Source of the DNA: Thioalkalivibrio halophilus
GTDB taxonomy: Bacteria > Pseudomonadota > Gammaproteobacteria > Ectothiorhodospirales > Ectothiorhodospiraceae
Direction of reading: 5' to 3'
Length of the DNA stretch: 64,000 nucleotides
Assembly: GCF_001995255.1 (NCBI RefSeq)
Contig: NZ_MUZR01000035.1
Span: 1 to 64,000 of the forward strand
Shown in pieces: positions 22,320 through 32,055 of the stretch. Both the position numbers and the translations under genes were made by a program. Positions within the stretch are counted from its first letter, which is position 1. Each line of letters starts with the position of its first letter. Below the pieces are notes generated by a model. It searched no databases and was not told where the DNA came from. It was given only the letters and a program-made list of their open reading frames with translations.

Positions 22320-23219
22320 TCACTCGGTGTTGGGCGTCCCGGTCTCGGAAGCCCGGATGCCGACAAGCATCTTTTCGAGCAGTCTGAGAATGCTGGCGGT
22401 GCCCGCAGGATCATGCGGCAGGTTGGCGACCATGTCGCCGACAAGCTGAAGCCGCCCGTCCGGTGCTGTCTCCTGTTCCAGGATTTTGATGACACTGGCC
22501 CGGGTTGCCTGCGCCATGATCGAGGCCAGATCCCCACCGAGAATGTACGCTCCGGCTTCCAGATAGTCGAAGTCTTCGTGGTCAAGCAGGCCGACATATT
22601 CACGGAACAACCGATCACGATTGCCGGCATCCAGATACGTCTCGACAAGATACCGGAGGTCTTCCGCGTCGCGCCGTCGACGGCCATCCTGCCGGCCGTC
22701 ATCCCAGGCGATGAGTTTGAGCAGGGCCAGACCCGCTGGAGAGATGCATTGCGTGTCAGTTGGTGGGTCGCTCCTGACCCGCACTAGGCGGGCGGTCCTG
22801 GAAGCATCGGCGAACCCCTGCACATTCAGATGGAACACGTGGTCGGGTGGCCAGCTGATGGTATGAGCCGGCCTTTCGATCCCGCCAAACGGGATAAGAT
22901 CGACCCGCACAGGTTGTTGCGCAGCAATGTACAGCAGGCGCTGCGCGGCACGATCCGTGCGGAAACGACCAGTGGCCAGGAGACCTTTTTCGAGACCCTG
23001 GAATGTATCCCAGTGTGCGATCTCCAGCGCGAGATCGATGTCCCGAGTGGCCCGCCGGACCTCGAGGCCAAAACCATGATGGAGAACCATATCCCGCGCG
23101 GTGGCCCCGACCACTACAAATGGGATACCCAGCTCGGCGGCCAGGCGACCCACCTCACCCAGCACTTCGGCTAGTAATGGGTCAATCCGGTTCGAGACGT
23201 CCAGCCAGACCGTGCTCAT
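22320..23219 (-). CDS. AbiEii-like nucleotidyltransferase toxin
   Basis: The 299-residue protein starts at the ATG giving MSTVWLDVSNRIDPLLAEVL. The nucleotidyltransferase signature is VVGATARDMVLHHGFGLEVRRATRDIDLALEI (residues about 32-64), and the later ISPAGLALLKLIAWDDGR...RDAEDL block is typical of AbiEii-type proteins. It overlaps the 3' end of the abiEi-like gene by 38 nt, the usual order of type IV AbiE systems, where the antitoxin comes first and no direct protein contact is needed. Characterised AbiE systems block phage growth by bacteriostasis. Confidence 0.85.
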   Translation of the reverse strand: MSTVWLDVSNRIDPLLAEVLGEVGRLAAELGIPFVVVGATARDMVLHHGFGLEVRRATRDIDLALEIAHWDTFQGLEKGLLATGRFRTDRAAQRLLYIAAQQPVRVDLIPFGGIERPAHTISWPPDHVFHLNVQGFADASRTARLVRVRSDPPTDTQCISPAGLALLKLIAWDDGRQDGRRRRDAEDLRYLVETYLDAGNRDRLFREYVGLLDHEDFDYLEAGAYILGGDLASIMAQATRASVIKILEQETAPDGRLQLVGDMVANLPHDPAGTASILRLLEKMLVGIRASETGTPNTE

Positions 23220-24195
23220 ACAGCATCCTTGCAGTTTCAATGTTGCGTTCGTCGCCGCTCGCCATGAGTTCGGCATGGACGAGCAGTCGCGGCGCGAGTT
23301 CCGGGCCCTCGGTGTGACATTCCGGCGGCCAGAAGGTCTGATGGAGTTCGATGTCTCCATCCGGATCCTTGCGCAGGCCGAAGGCGGCCATCAGCCGGTT
23401 GGGGGTCATGCGAGTGTGGATGGAAACCCGCTCCGGGATCAGGTATCCGGTCAGCCTTGCGGCCGCGACCTCCCCTCCCCAGACGGCACCGTACGGTTCC
23501 AGGTCGGCGTGCTCCCACCACCCGGGCCCGGGGGCGCGGTAACGCCCGAGTAACGTCCTGGGCCGCAGTTGTTCCGGGTATGCGAGGGTCCACCGTTGAA
23601 TGAGGGCATGATGGTTGTGCAGACGGCGGGTTCGCGATCCCGTTTCGAGGAGAAAGCCCTGGTCGCGCAGTGCCTGAAGACTGCGGCTGGCACTGCCGAG
23701 CGAGACGCCGGCGGCATCGGCAATCTCGCGGTAGGTCGCGTGGAGAAGACGGGGAGCGCACAGCAGGGCGAAGACGACGCGCAGGCCGGCGCTCTGGAAG
23801 GCAGCGCGGCCTGCCGGGTCGCGGTCCACCGATTCCGCGGCCACCGGCTTGTTGCCCCGGACGTAGACGTACACCGGCGGGGCATTGATGTAGGCGTTTC
23901 CGGCCAGGTCCAGATAGCCGATATCCATGCTCTTCAGGCGTTCGGCCAGGCGCGGGTTCACATACTCGCTGACGATCAGTACGGGGTATTCGGGCTCGAG
24001 ACGGGCGGCGATCCAGCTCACGCTGGCCGGGGTGAGACGGGGCACGGTGTGGACCTCGAAGCACCGCTGGGTGCGTTCCGGGGCAACCCGCAGGTAAAGG
24101 GATGATGCACGTTCGATCTGCGGGTGCAGCCCGGTCGCGCCTTCCAGGCATTCGCATGCCTGTTCCAGAAGCTGTTGTTCCTGTAAACCATCCAT
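23182..24195 (-). CDS. AbiEi-like antitoxin and autoregulator
   Basis: The ATG at 24193-24195 (MDGLQEQQLLEQACE) gives 337 residues; the longer frame would need a TTG start. The N-terminal part is an unusually long sensor-like domain. A winged-helix (YREIADAAGVSLGSASRSLQALRDQGFLLETGSRTRRL, about residues 158-194) and the C-terminal AbiEi domain follow. Upstream, a perfect 21-bp palindrome (24223-24243) overlaps the likely promoter, fitting the autoregulation known for AbiEi. Confidence 0.82.
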   Translation of the reverse strand: MDGLQEQQLLEQACECLEGATGLHPQIERASSLYLRVAPERTQRCFEVHTVPRLTPASVSWIAARLEPEYPVLIVSEYVNPRLAERLKSMDIGYLDLAGNAYINAPPVYVYVRGNKPVAAESVDRDPAGRAAFQSAGLRVVFALLCAPRLLHATYREIADAAGVSLGSASRSLQALRDQGFLLETGSRTRRLHNHHALIQRWTLAYPEQLRPRTLLGRYRAPGPGWWEHADLEPYGAVWGGEVAAARLTGYLIPERVSIHTRMTPNRLMAAFGLRKDPDGDIELHQTFWPPECHTEGPELAPRLLVHAELMASGDERNIETARMLYEHGLAGRLEPD

Positions 24196-24222
24196 GACCG
24201 GGCGCCTGTTCAAAGATTAAGC

Positions 24223-24243
24223 TTGTTCAATATTATTGAACAA
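24223..24243 (-). promoter_or_regulatory. AbiE operator: perfect 21-bp palindrome
   Basis: TTGTTCAATA, one central base, then TATTGAACAA. On the minus strand it contains a -35-like TTGTTC followed 17 bp later by TTAATC, and the abiEi-like ATG is about 27 bp downstream. It is AT-rich in a GC-rich region. Confidence 0.68.
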
Positions 24244-24275
24244 AACCAAACAATGAACAACGCGAGGATGGGCGC

Positions 24276-25142
24276 TCAGTCGAAGACGACGGTCTTGTTG
24301 CCGTGGGTGAGCACGCGGCCTTCGAGGTGGTAGCGCAGGCCGCGGGCGAGGACCCAGCGTTCCACGTCGCGGCCCTTGCGGATCATGTCCTGCACGCTGT
24401 CGTCGTGACGTACCCGGGTGACGTCCTGTTCGATGATGGGGCCGGCGTCCAGTTCTTCGGTCACGTAGTGGCTGGTGGCGCCGATCAGCTTGACCCCGCG
24501 GGTGTGCGCCTGGTGGTAGGGGCGCGCGCCGGAGAACGAGGGCAGGAAGCTGTGGTGGATGTTGATGATGCGCTGCGGGTAGCGCTCGCACATCCACGGC
24601 GGGAGGATCTGCATGTAGCGGGCGAGCACCACGGTGTCGGGCTGCAGGTCGTCAAGGCGTTCCTGCAGTTGGGCGAAGGCGCTCGCGCGGTCATCGCGCG
24701 GGACGGGGATGTGCTCGAACGGGATGCCGTAGCAGCGCGCCAGGGGTTCGTGGTCGGTGTGGTTGGAGAGGATGGCGGGGATGTCCATGGGCAGCTCGCC
24801 GGCGTTCCAGCGGGCGAGCAGGTCGCTGAGGCAGTGTCCTTCGCGGCTGACCATGAGCACCACGCGCTGGCGGCTGCGCGAGTCGGCCAGGACCCAGTCC
24901 ATGCGCATGTCTTCGCCCAGATGCAGCAGGCGGTCGCGTAGTTCGCCTTCGCGCGCGGGGTCGAGGGCGAAGACCCAGCGCATGAAGAACCAGCCGGCCT
25001 CGGCGTCGGTGTGCTGGGCGGCCTCGGTGATCCAGCCGTCGGTGCCGGCAATGGCCTCGGCCACCCGGGCCACGATGCCGTGCTGGTCGGGGCAGACGAT
25101 GCTGAGGCGAAAGTCGTGGCGCGCGGGCGTGGTTTCGGTCAT
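24276..25142 (-). CDS. purU: Formyltetrahydrofolate deformylase PurU
   Basis: Hydrolyses 10-formyl-THF to formate and THF, supplying formate for PurT and balancing one-carbon pools. The 288-residue protein has an N-terminal ACT domain (LSIVCPDQHGIVARVAEAIAG) and a C-terminal formyltransferase-fold domain with INIHHSFLPSFSGARPYHQAH and the later LDAGPIIEQDV. The length is typical. It marks the return to housekeeping genes on the right side of the island. The upstream AbiE operator and the purU stop are only 33 bp apart. Confidence 0.95.
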   Translation of the reverse strand: MTETTPARHDFRLSIVCPDQHGIVARVAEAIAGTDGWITEAAQHTDAEAGWFFMRWVFALDPAREGELRDRLLHLGEDMRMDWVLADSRSRQRVVLMVSREGHCLSDLLARWNAGELPMDIPAILSNHTDHEPLARCYGIPFEHIPVPRDDRASAFAQLQERLDDLQPDTVVLARYMQILPPWMCERYPQRIINIHHSFLPSFSGARPYHQAHTRGVKLIGATSHYVTEELDAGPIIEQDVTRVRHDDSVQDMIRKGRDVERWVLARGLRYHLEGRVLTHGNKTVVFD

Positions 25143-25219
25143 GGTCGAGATATTCCGGGGAGATTGAAGCGGTCAGGGTACACCGGGGCGCCCGGGAGAC
25201 CGATACCCGGCAGGAATGA

Positions 25220-25642
25220 CTACGGGCTCGACCGGACGCGCTCCCCGGCCCAGCTGGCAAAGGCGGAATACACCTCCAGGGCGTCGGGCACGGCGCCGAT
25301 CACGCGATCCAGATCGATCGTGTCATAAAGATGCGTCAGTACGTTGCGCATCGCGCAGGCGTCCACCAGCTGATCGGCCAGCCCGGCATCCAGGCCATGG
25401 CGGTCGCGCAGAGCGATGAAAACTTCGCGATAGGCCGAGGCCAGCCGGTCTCCATCCCTGCGCAGGAGTTGCAGCCCGATATCGGCCGCCGATTCACACA
25501 AAAGCTGAAGCAGGCGTTCGATCGCATAGTGCTCCTGCCTCTGCACGGACACGTCCAGAGCTGCGTAATACTCCATGTCCGTCAGGAAACGATGGAGCAT
25601 GTCGAGCTTGCGCCCGATCACCTCGGCGGTATCAGGAGGCAT
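25220..25642 (-). CDS. hepT: HepT-like HEPN ribonuclease toxin (DUF86)
   Basis: From the ATG at 25640-25642 (MPPDTAEVIGRKLDMLHRFLTD) the protein has 140 residues. It is all-helical, with the HEPN active-site motif RNVLTHLY (Rx4HxY) near residue 106. This is the toxin of HepT-MntA modules: an RNase, or in some studies the target of poly-AMPylation by MntA at the Tyr of RX4HXY. Its start overlaps the MntA-like gene end by 11 nt. Confidence 0.88.
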   Translation of the reverse strand: MPPDTAEVIGRKLDMLHRFLTDMEYYAALDVSVQRQEHYAIERLLQLLCESAADIGLQLLRRDGDRLASAYREVFIALRDRHGLDAGLADQLVDACAMRNVLTHLYDTIDLDRVIGAVPDALEVYSAFASWAGERVRSSP

Positions 25643-26018
25643 CCGTGCCCTCCATCCGGTGTTGCTGGAAGAGTACGGAGTCGGCGTGCAGGAAGAAGGC
25701 CCGGTCCTGCTCGGCGTGGAAGCGCCCGGCCTGTGCTTCGTACAGGCAGACGCCATCCCGGAAGACCTCGAACCGGGTCAGCGGGGAAGTACCCTCGCTC
25801 AGAACCAGCAGATCAACCGGGCAGGGTTCCAGGATCTCTTCCAGTTGCCGTTGCCAGCGGCCCTGGGTCATCAGGCCTGGCATCTCCGCCGGCTGAACGG
25901 CAAGGTCGATGTCCCGGCCGGTGCCGTCCCGCGCCGTGGAGCCGAACAGGACCAGCAGCTCCCAGCCATGCTCTCTGGCGAGGTGCTCGAGCTGCGAAGT
26001 TTGTTCGGGAGAAAGCAT
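25632..26018 (-). CDS. mntA: MntA-like nucleotidyltransferase antitoxin
   Basis: A 128-residue nucleotidyltransferase with LLVLFGSTARDGTGRDIDLAVQP. The GS and DxD elements are eight residues apart here, shorter than the usual ten. The second part (CPVDLLVLSEGTSPLTRFEVFRDGVCLYEAQAGRF) matches the family. It precedes and overlaps hepT. The antitoxin adds AMP to HepT in characterised systems; the motif here looks intact. Confidence 0.86.
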   Translation of the reverse strand: MLSPEQTSQLEHLAREHGWELLVLFGSTARDGTGRDIDLAVQPAEMPGLMTQGRWQRQLEEILEPCPVDLLVLSEGTSPLTRFEVFRDGVCLYEAQAGRFHAEQDRAFFLHADSVLFQQHRMEGTDAS

Positions 26019-26068
26019 GGGGCACCGGGGCAGCGAATCCGAAAGGGTCCAGATTAGGACAACTCCAG

Positions 26069-26163
26069 TTCGCGGCCAAGGCCGTTCCTACGGGGCGGGG
26101 GCTGCAGGAGCGAGCTTGCTCGCGAATGGTGAGCAGCCTGTTCGCGGCCGAGGCCGCTCCTAC
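26069..26163. repeat. Cluster of three REP-type palindromes
   Basis: Three related elements lie in the mntA-ispH gap: 26069-26091 and 26141-26163 (TTCGCGGCC..GGCCG.TCCTAC type), and 26106-26126 in the opposite orientation (AGGAGCGAGCTTGCTCGCGAA). The alternating orientation is that of a BIME. Related single copies are at 34354 and 59994. Confidence 0.75.
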
Positions 26164-26168
26164 CGGGG

Positions 26169-27116
26169 TCAGGCGGTGTCGCGCAGGCCGGGGGGGATGG
26201 AGAAGGTGATGGTCTCTTCCTGGCCGGCGACTTCGCTGACCTCGTTCACGCCGCGCTCGCGCAGGTAGTCGATGACTTCCTGCACCAGCAGTTCGGGGGC
26301 GGAGGCGCCGGCGGTCACGGCGATTCGGTCGCGGCCTTCGAGCCAGGCGGGGTCGATGTCGGTGGCTCCATCCACCAGATACGACGGCACGCCGGCGCGC
26401 GCGCCGATCTCGGCGAGGCGGTTGGAGTTGGAGCTGTTCTTCGAGCCGACCACCAGCAGCAGGTCGCAGTCGTCGGCGAGGGTCTTCACCGCGTCCTGGC
26501 GGTTCTGCGTGGCGTAGCAGATGTCCATCTTGCGCGGCCCCTCGATGTTGGGGAAGCGCGCGGTGAGGGCGTCGATGATGTGGGCGGTGTCGTCCATCGA
26601 CAGCGTGGTCTGCGAAACGAACGCCAGGCGGTCGGGCTCGCTCACCTCCAGGCGTTCCACGTCTTCCACGGTTTCCACCAGCATCATGCGCCCGCCCTTC
26701 GAGGTGTCGAACTGGCCCAGGGTGCCCTCCACCTCGGGGTGCCCGGCATGGCCGATGAGGACCACTTCGCGCCCCTCGCGGGCGTGCTTCGACACCTCGA
26801 GGTGGACCTTGGTCACCAGCGGGCAGGTGGCGTCGAACACGGTCAGGCCGCGGCGCTCGGCCTCTTCCTCCACGCGGCGCGGTACGCCGTGCGCGGAGAA
26901 GATGACCACGTTCCCGTCCGGCACTTCGTCCAGCTCTTCCACGAACACCACGCCGGCGTCTTCCAGGCGCCCGACCACGTGGCGGTTGTGCACCACCTCG
27001 TGGCGTACGTACAGCGGGGCGCCGTGGATCTCCAGGGCGCGTTCCACGATCTCGATGGCGCGTTCGACGCCGGCACAGAAGCCGCGGGGGTTGGCGAGCC
27101 GGACCTGCATGTTCAT
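26169..27116 (-). CDS. ispH: 4-hydroxy-3-methylbut-2-enyl diphosphate reductase
   Basis: Last step of the MEP pathway: reduces HMBPP to IPP and DMAPP using a [4Fe-4S] cluster. The 315 residues include the three cluster cysteines (Cys14 in RGFCAGV, Cys98 in DATCPLV, Cys200 in [11 protein letters not shown]), and the [24 protein letters not shown] and TAGASAPE blocks. It is the last gene of murJ-ribF-ileS-lspA-fkpB-ispH, a conserved gammaproteobacterial cluster, and starts 19 nt after the fkpB stop. Confidence 0.97.
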   Translation of the reverse strand: MNMQVRLANPRGFCAGVERAIEIVERALEIHGAPLYVRHEVVHNRHVVGRLEDAGVVFVEELDEVPDGNVVIFSAHGVPRRVEEEAERRGLTVFDATCPLVTKVHLEVSKHAREGREVVLIGHAGHPEVEGTLGQFDTSKGGRMMLVETVEDVERLEVSEPDRLAFVSQTTLSMDDTAHIIDALTARFPNIEGPRKMDICYATQNRQDAVKTLADDCDLLLVVGSKNSSNSNRLAEIGARAGVPSYLVDGATDIDPAWLEGRDRIAVTAGASAPELLVQEVIDYLRERGVNEVSEVAGQEETITFSIPPGLRDTA

Positions 27117-27135
27117 GGCCTGTTCTCCTCGCGGA

Positions 27136-27573
27136 TCACTCGTCCGCCGGGTGCACTTCCAGGATCTCCACCTCGAAGGTGAAGTTCTTGCCCGCCAGCG
27201 GGTGGTTGAAGTCCACGGTCACGGTCTCCTCGCTCAATTCGCTGATGCGGCCGGGCACGGCCTCGGCCGAAGGGCTGGTGAACTCGTAGATCTGACCCTC
27301 TGCCAGCTCCGCCTCGGGCGGGAACTGGTTGCGGGGCACCGACTGGAAAGCCTCTTTCTCGGGCCAAGGGAACATGGTCCCGGCCTCGATCGCAAATTCC
27401 CGCTGATCGCCCGGCTGCAGGCCGATCAGCAGGTCTTCCAGCCCGGGCAGGATCTCGCCGGCGCCGACCTCCAGCTCGGTGGGTTCCTCGCCGGTGGAAT
27501 CCACCACCAGGCCGTTTTCCAGCACCAGCCGGTAATGCATGCGTACGCGCTTTTCTTTTACTACGGTCGTCAT
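27136..27573 (-). CDS. fkpB: FKBP-type peptidyl-prolyl isomerase (FkpB/SlpA type)
   Basis: A small cytoplasmic FKBP. The ATG at 27571-27573 gives 145 residues. [22 protein letters not shown] and the [25 protein letters not shown] block are FKBP strands; an insert-in-flap region follows ([32 protein letters not shown]), ending [20 protein letters not shown]. Position between lspA and ispH is diagnostic of fkpB. Confidence 0.93.
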   Translation of the reverse strand: MTTVVKEKRVRMHYRLVLENGLVVDSTGEEPTELEVGAGEILPGLEDLLIGLQPGDQREFAIEAGTMFPWPEKEAFQSVPRNQFPPEAELAEGQIYEFTSPSAEAVPGRISELSEETVTVDFNHPLAGKNFTFEVEILEVHPADE

Positions 27574-27607
27574 CTTTGCTCCAGTTCGCTTGCAGACGCG
27601 GGGCGGG

Positions 27608-28105
27608 TCAGCTGCGGCGGGTGGCCTCGCCTTCGGTAAAGGCGGCAACGATCAGCAGCACCGCGCCCACGGTGATCGCCATGTCGGCGACGTTGAATGC
27701 GGGCCAGTGATAACCGGCCCAGTGGAAATCGAGAAAATCCACCACCTTGCCGATGCGCAGGCGGTCCACCAGGTTGCCGATGGCCCCGCCCACGATCAGC
27801 CCCAGCGAGGCGATGGTCAGCCAGGCATTGCGCGGCAGACGCGCCAGCCAGACGGTGATCAGCACCCCGGCGGCGATCGCGATCCCGGACAGCAGCCAGC
27901 GGCCCCAGCCGCCGGCATCGGCCAGCAGGCTGAACGCGGCCCCCGGGTTGTACAGCAGGGTGAAGTTGAAGAACGGGGCCACTTCCACTGAGGCGAACTG
28001 GGTGAGCGCGCGCTCGGCCCAGAACTTGGTGATCTGGTCCAGGACCAGCACCACCGCGGCCAGGGCGAGCCCCGGCGCCAGTCCGGAATGCCCCGGCAGT
28101 CTCAT
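27608..28105 (-). CDS. lspA: Lipoprotein signal peptidase LspA
   Basis: Inner-membrane aspartic protease that cuts prolipoprotein signal peptides. The 165-residue protein has four membrane helices and the two catalytic aspartates in the conserved blocks [15 protein letters not shown] and [12 protein letters not shown]. Its ATG overlaps the ileS stop (ATGA), indicating coupled translation, as in most relatives. Confidence 0.96.
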   Translation of the reverse strand: MRLPGHSGLAPGLALAAVVLVLDQITKFWAERALTQFASVEVAPFFNFTLLYNPGAAFSLLADAGGWGRWLLSGIAIAAGVLITVWLARLPRNAWLTIASLGLIVGGAIGNLVDRLRIGKVVDFLDFHWAGYHWPAFNVADMAITVGAVLLIVAAFTEGEATRRS

Positions 28106-30945
28106 GCGAACCGCCGGGTCTCGCCCGGCCCCTCCACGTTGGTCACACAGCGCCCGCACAGTTCCGGATGCGCCGGGTTCTCGCCCACATCGGGACGCAG
28201 GTGCCAGCAACGCACGCACTTGGCGTGTTCACTGCGGTGCACCACCACGCCGATCGCGGTGCCGTCCTCCAGGGTCGCGACATGCGCATCGGCCGGGGCG
28301 GGCTCGGTGCTCAGGCGCACCTCCGAGGTAATGAACACGAACCGCACCTCGTCACCCAGGCGTTCCAGCGGGGCGCGCACCGGGGCATCGGCAGGCACGT
28401 GCAGGTCGATCTCGGCGGTCAGCGAGGCGCCGATGCGCTGCTCGTTGCGGGCGGTTTCCAGCGCGCGGGCGGCGTGGGTGCGCATCTCCAGGATACGGTC
28501 CCAGTCGGCACTGCTGAACGTCGCGTCCTCCGGCAGCGGGGCCAGGCCCTCGTACCAGGTGGCGAACAGCACGGAGTCCGCGCGTTCGCCCGGCAGCAGC
28601 TCCCAGATCTCCTCGGCGGTGAAGGTCAGGATCGGCGCGATCCACCGGGTCAGGGCCTCGGCCACGTGGTACAGCGCGGTCTGCGCGGAACGCCGCGCGT
28701 GCGAGTCCGCCGGCGTGGTGTACTGGCGGTCCTTGATCACGTCGAGGTAGAAGCTGCCCAGCTCCACCGAGCAGAAGTTGTGCACCCGCTGGTAGATCGG
28801 GTGGAACAGGAACTCGTCGTACGAGCGGGTGACCTGTTCCTGCACCTGCAGCGCGCGGGCCACGATCCAGCGGTCCAGCGGCAGCAGTTCGTCCAGCGGC
28901 ACCGCGTGCTCCTGCGGATCGAACCCGCTGAGGTTGCCGAGCAGAAAGCGCATGGTGTTGCGGATGCGGCGATAGGCATCGGCGGTACGGTCGAGGATGT
29001 TGTCGGAGATCGCCATCTCGCCGGAGAAGTCGGTCGCCGCGACCCACAGGCGCAGGATGTCCGCGCCCAGGGTGGAGACAACCTCCTGCGGCGCGACGAC
29101 ATTGCCGCGCGACTTCGACATCTTCTCGCCGTTCTCGTCCACGGTGAAGCCGTGGGTCAGCACCCCGCGGTAGGGCGCCTCACCGCGCATGGCCACGCTG
29201 GTCAGCAGGCTGGACTGGAACCAGCCGCGGTGCTGGTCGGAACCCTCGAGGAACAGATCCGCCGGCAGGCCGCCCAGCTCGGGGCGCTTCTCCACCACCG
29301 TGCTGTGCAGCACGCCGGAGTCGAACCACACGTCCAGGGTGTCGGTGAGCTTGACGTACTCGGCGGCCTCCTCGCCCAGCAGTTCTTCCGGCTCCAGGCG
29401 GAACCAGGCCTCGATACCCTCCTCTTCGATCCGCCGAGCCACCTGCTCGGTGAGTTCGGGGGTCATCGGGTGCACGCGGCCGGTCTTGCGATGCAGGAAG
29501 AACGGGATTGGCACGCCCCAGTGGCGCTGACGCGAGATGCACCAGTCGGGCCGGTTGGCCACCATGCCGTGGATGCGCGCCTGTCCCCAGTCGGGCATCC
29601 AGCGGGTCTCGCCGATCGCGCGCAGGGCGTCGGCACGCAGTTCCTCGCGGTCCATGCTGATGAACCACTGCGGCGTGGCGCGGAAGATGATGGGGGTCTT
29701 GTGCCGCCAGCAGTGCGGGTAGCTGTGGTGGAGTTTGCGCGCCACGATCAGCGCGGCCTTCTCGTGCAGCACGTCGATCACGTGGCCGTTGGCCTGGTGC
29801 ACGTTCTGCCCGGCGAAATACGGCGTGCCCTCCACGAACACCCCGTCGGGGCCCACCGGGTTGTCCACCGGCAGGTTGTACTGCAGGCCCACGGCGTAGT
29901 CGTCCTGACCGTGGCCGGGGGCGGTATGCACGCAGCCGGTACCAGCCTCGGTGGTCACGTGGTCGCCGAGAATCAGCGGCACCTCGCGCTCCAGGAACGG
30001 GTGCTGCAGCACCAGGCCTTCCAGCGCGGCACCCTTCACGCGTGCCAGCACGCGGCCTTCGCCCAGGTCGTAGCGGGCCAGGCAGTCCTCCAGCAGCCCC
30101 TCCGCCAGCAGAAGGCGCTCGTGTTCCAGTTCCACCAGCGCGTAATCCAGCTCCGGGTGCACGGCCACCGCCTGGTTGGCCGGCAGGGTCCACGGCGTGG
30201 TGGTCCAGATCACCACGCTCACCGGACCGTCGGCATCCGCCCCGGAGAAACGCCGCACCAGGTCCACGTCGTCCACCACGCGGAAGCGCACGTCGATCGC
30301 CTGCGAGATCTTGTCCTCGTACTCCACCTCGGCCTCGGCCAGTGCGGAACCGCAGTCCACACACCAGTGCACGGGCTTCTCGCCCATCTGCACATGGCCG
30401 CGTTCGTAGATACGGGCGAGGGCGCGCACGGTGTCCGCCTCGACCTGGTAGTCCATGGTCAGGTACGGGTTCTCCCAGTCCCCCAGCACGCCCAGGCGCT
30501 GGAAGTCGGCCGACTGCCCCGCTACCTGCTCGGCGGCATACGCCCGGCAGGCCTCGCGGAAGGAGGCCGCGTCCACTTCGTGTCCCGGCTTGCCGATGTT
30601 GTGCTCCACCTGCAGCTCGATCGGCAGGCCGTGGCAGTCCCAGCCCGGCACGTAGGGGGCGTCGAAGCCCGCCAGCGTGCGGCTCTTGACGATAATGTCC
30701 TTGAGGATCTTGTTGACCGCGTGGCCGACGTGGATCGAGCCGTTGGCGTACGGCGGGCCGTCGGCCAGCACGAACCGCGGGCGTCCGGCGCAGTGCTCGC
30801 GCAGGCGGCGATAACGGTCCTCCGCCCGCCACTGCTCCAGCCATTCCGGCTCGCGCTTTGCCAGGTTCGCCCGCATGGGGAAGGCGGTCTGCGGCAGGTT
30901 GAGCGTATCCTTGTAGGGATTCGGCGGTGCCTGTTTCTTGGCCAT
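28102..30945 (-). CDS. ileS: Isoleucyl-tRNA synthetase
   Basis: Class I synthetase of 947 residues. The HIGH variant is GSIHVGHA (near 67-74), the CP1 editing domain contains [11 protein letters not shown], and KMSKS (KMSKSRGN) is near residue 605. The C-terminal zinc site ([12 protein letters not shown]...LCGRCVTNV) is complete. The length is typical of the bacterial type. The gene is in the ribF-ileS-lspA cluster. No T-box or special leader is visible. Confidence 0.97.
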   Translation of the reverse strand: MAKKQAPPNPYKDTLNLPQTAFPMRANLAKREPEWLEQWRAEDRYRRLREHCAGRPRFVLADGPPYANGSIHVGHAVNKILKDIIVKSRTLAGFDAPYVPGWDCHGLPIELQVEHNIGKPGHEVDAASFREACRAYAAEQVAGQSADFQRLGVLGDWENPYLTMDYQVEADTVRALARIYERGHVQMGEKPVHWCVDCGSALAEAEVEYEDKISQAIDVRFRVVDDVDLVRRFSGADADGPVSVVIWTTTPWTLPANQAVAVHPELDYALVELEHERLLLAEGLLEDCLARYDLGEGRVLARVKGAALEGLVLQHPFLEREVPLILGDHVTTEAGTGCVHTAPGHGQDDYAVGLQYNLPVDNPVGPDGVFVEGTPYFAGQNVHQANGHVIDVLHEKAALIVARKLHHSYPHCWRHKTPIIFRATPQWFISMDREELRADALRAIGETRWMPDWGQARIHGMVANRPDWCISRQRHWGVPIPFFLHRKTGRVHPMTPELTEQVARRIEEEGIEAWFRLEPEELLGEEAAEYVKLTDTLDVWFDSGVLHSTVVEKRPELGGLPADLFLEGSDQHRGWFQSSLLTSVAMRGEAPYRGVLTHGFTVDENGEKMSKSRGNVVAPQEVVSTLGADILRLWVAATDFSGEMAISDNILDRTADAYRRIRNTMRFLLGNLSGFDPQEHAVPLDELLPLDRWIVARALQVQEQVTRSYDEFLFHPIYQRVHNFCSVELGSFYLDVIKDRQYTTPADSHARRSAQTALYHVAEALTRWIAPILTFTAEEIWELLPGERADSVLFATWYEGLAPLPEDATFSSADWDRILEMRTHAARALETARNEQRIGASLTAEIDLHVPADAPVRAPLERLGDEVRFVFITSEVRLSTEPAPADAHVATLEDGTAIGVVVHRSEHAKCVRCWHLRPDVGENPAHPELCGRCVTNVEGPGETRRFA

Positions 30946-31014
30946 GGCTCTTCCGGATGGGCCCCGCGGGGCCGGTTGCTGTGGAGTTGAAGGATTCGGC
31001 AGTTTCGACCGGTG

Positions 31015-32004
31015 TCAGCAGACGGTACGGGGCACACGGCCCGGTTCATCGCCCGCCAGGCATTCACGCGCCGTGTCGGCGTCCCGTGCGATCTGCGCCT
31101 TGAGGGCATCCAGCCCGTCGAAGCGCTGTTCGCCGCGAACCAGCGCGCGCGGTTCGAACGCCACGCGCGCGCCGTAGAGCTCGGGGGCGGCGTCCAGCAC
31201 ATGGATCTCCAGGCGCTGTTCGGTGCCCTGCACCGTGGGCCGCCAGCCGATGTTCGCCACCGCAGCCAGCGGTTCGCCGCCCGCGCCTTGCAGCCAGCCG
31301 GCATACACCCCGCGCAGCGCCAGCGGCCAGCGGCCCAGGCGCACGTTGGCGGTGGGAAAGCCGATGGTGCGCCCAAGGCGATCGCCATGCGCCACCCGGC
31401 CATGCAGCCGGTACGGCCGTCCAAGCAGCCGCGCGACCTCGTCGAAGCCGCCCTCGCGCGCGGCGGCGCGCACCCGGGTGCTGCTGATGCGCCCGTCGGC
31501 ATCGCTGACCGTGGGCGTGGACTCCACGCTGAAGCCCAGCCGCTCCCCTTCGGCACGCATCAGGGCGCTGTCGCCCTCGCGCCCGCGGCCGAAGCGGAAA
31601 TCATCGCCCACCAGCACGTGGCGCGCGCCCAGCCGCCGGTACAGGACCTCCTCGAGGAAGTCGCGCGCCGGCAGCCCCGCCAGGCGGGCATCGAAACGCA
31701 GCACCCAGGCGGCGTCCAGGCCGCGGCCGTCCAGCGCCACCAGACGGTCGCGCAGGCGCTGCAGCCGCCCCGGCGGCGTGGGCGCCCCGGCGTGTTCGGC
31801 GAAATATTCGCGCGGCAGCGGCTCGAAGGTCATCAGCACCGACGGCGCCGCATGCTCGCGCGCGGCCGCCAGCAGGCGATCCACCACCGCCTGATGCCCG
31901 CAGTGCAGACCATCGAAGTTGCCGATGGTCACCACGGCGCCACGCACCGCGGTCAGCCCGGAATCCGTACCGTCGGGCCTTCCCAGCCCTCGAATCAGCC
32001 GCAT
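31015..32004 (-). CDS. ribF: Bifunctional riboflavin kinase/FAD synthetase RibF
   Basis: Makes FMN and FAD. The 329-residue protein has an N-terminal adenylyltransferase domain (TIGNFDGLHCGHQAVV near 26-41, VLVGDDFRFGRGREG, ISSTRVR) and a C-terminal riboflavin kinase domain (GRVAHGDRLGRTIGFPTANV, GVYAGW). The GNFDGLHCGH variant has Cys where many have a small residue. It lies between murJ and ileS. Confidence 0.96.
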   Translation of the reverse strand: MRLIRGLGRPDGTDSGLTAVRGAVVTIGNFDGLHCGHQAVVDRLLAAAREHAAPSVLMTFEPLPREYFAEHAGAPTPPGRLQRLRDRLVALDGRGLDAAWVLRFDARLAGLPARDFLEEVLYRRLGARHVLVGDDFRFGRGREGDSALMRAEGERLGFSVESTPTVSDADGRISSTRVRAAAREGGFDEVARLLGRPYRLHGRVAHGDRLGRTIGFPTANVRLGRWPLALRGVYAGWLQGAGGEPLAAVANIGWRPTVQGTEQRLEIHVLDAAPELYGARVAFEPRALVRGEQRFDGLDALKAQIARDADTARECLAGDEPGRVPRTVC

Positions 32005-32055
32005 TGCCCCGTATCCAGGAAAAACGGCAAGTATAACCCGGCGTGCCCCGCGAGA

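Noticed and set aside
5138-24260. Prophage or integrative conjugative element
   Set aside because: No integrase, structural, packaging, relaxase or type IV secretion genes are visible.
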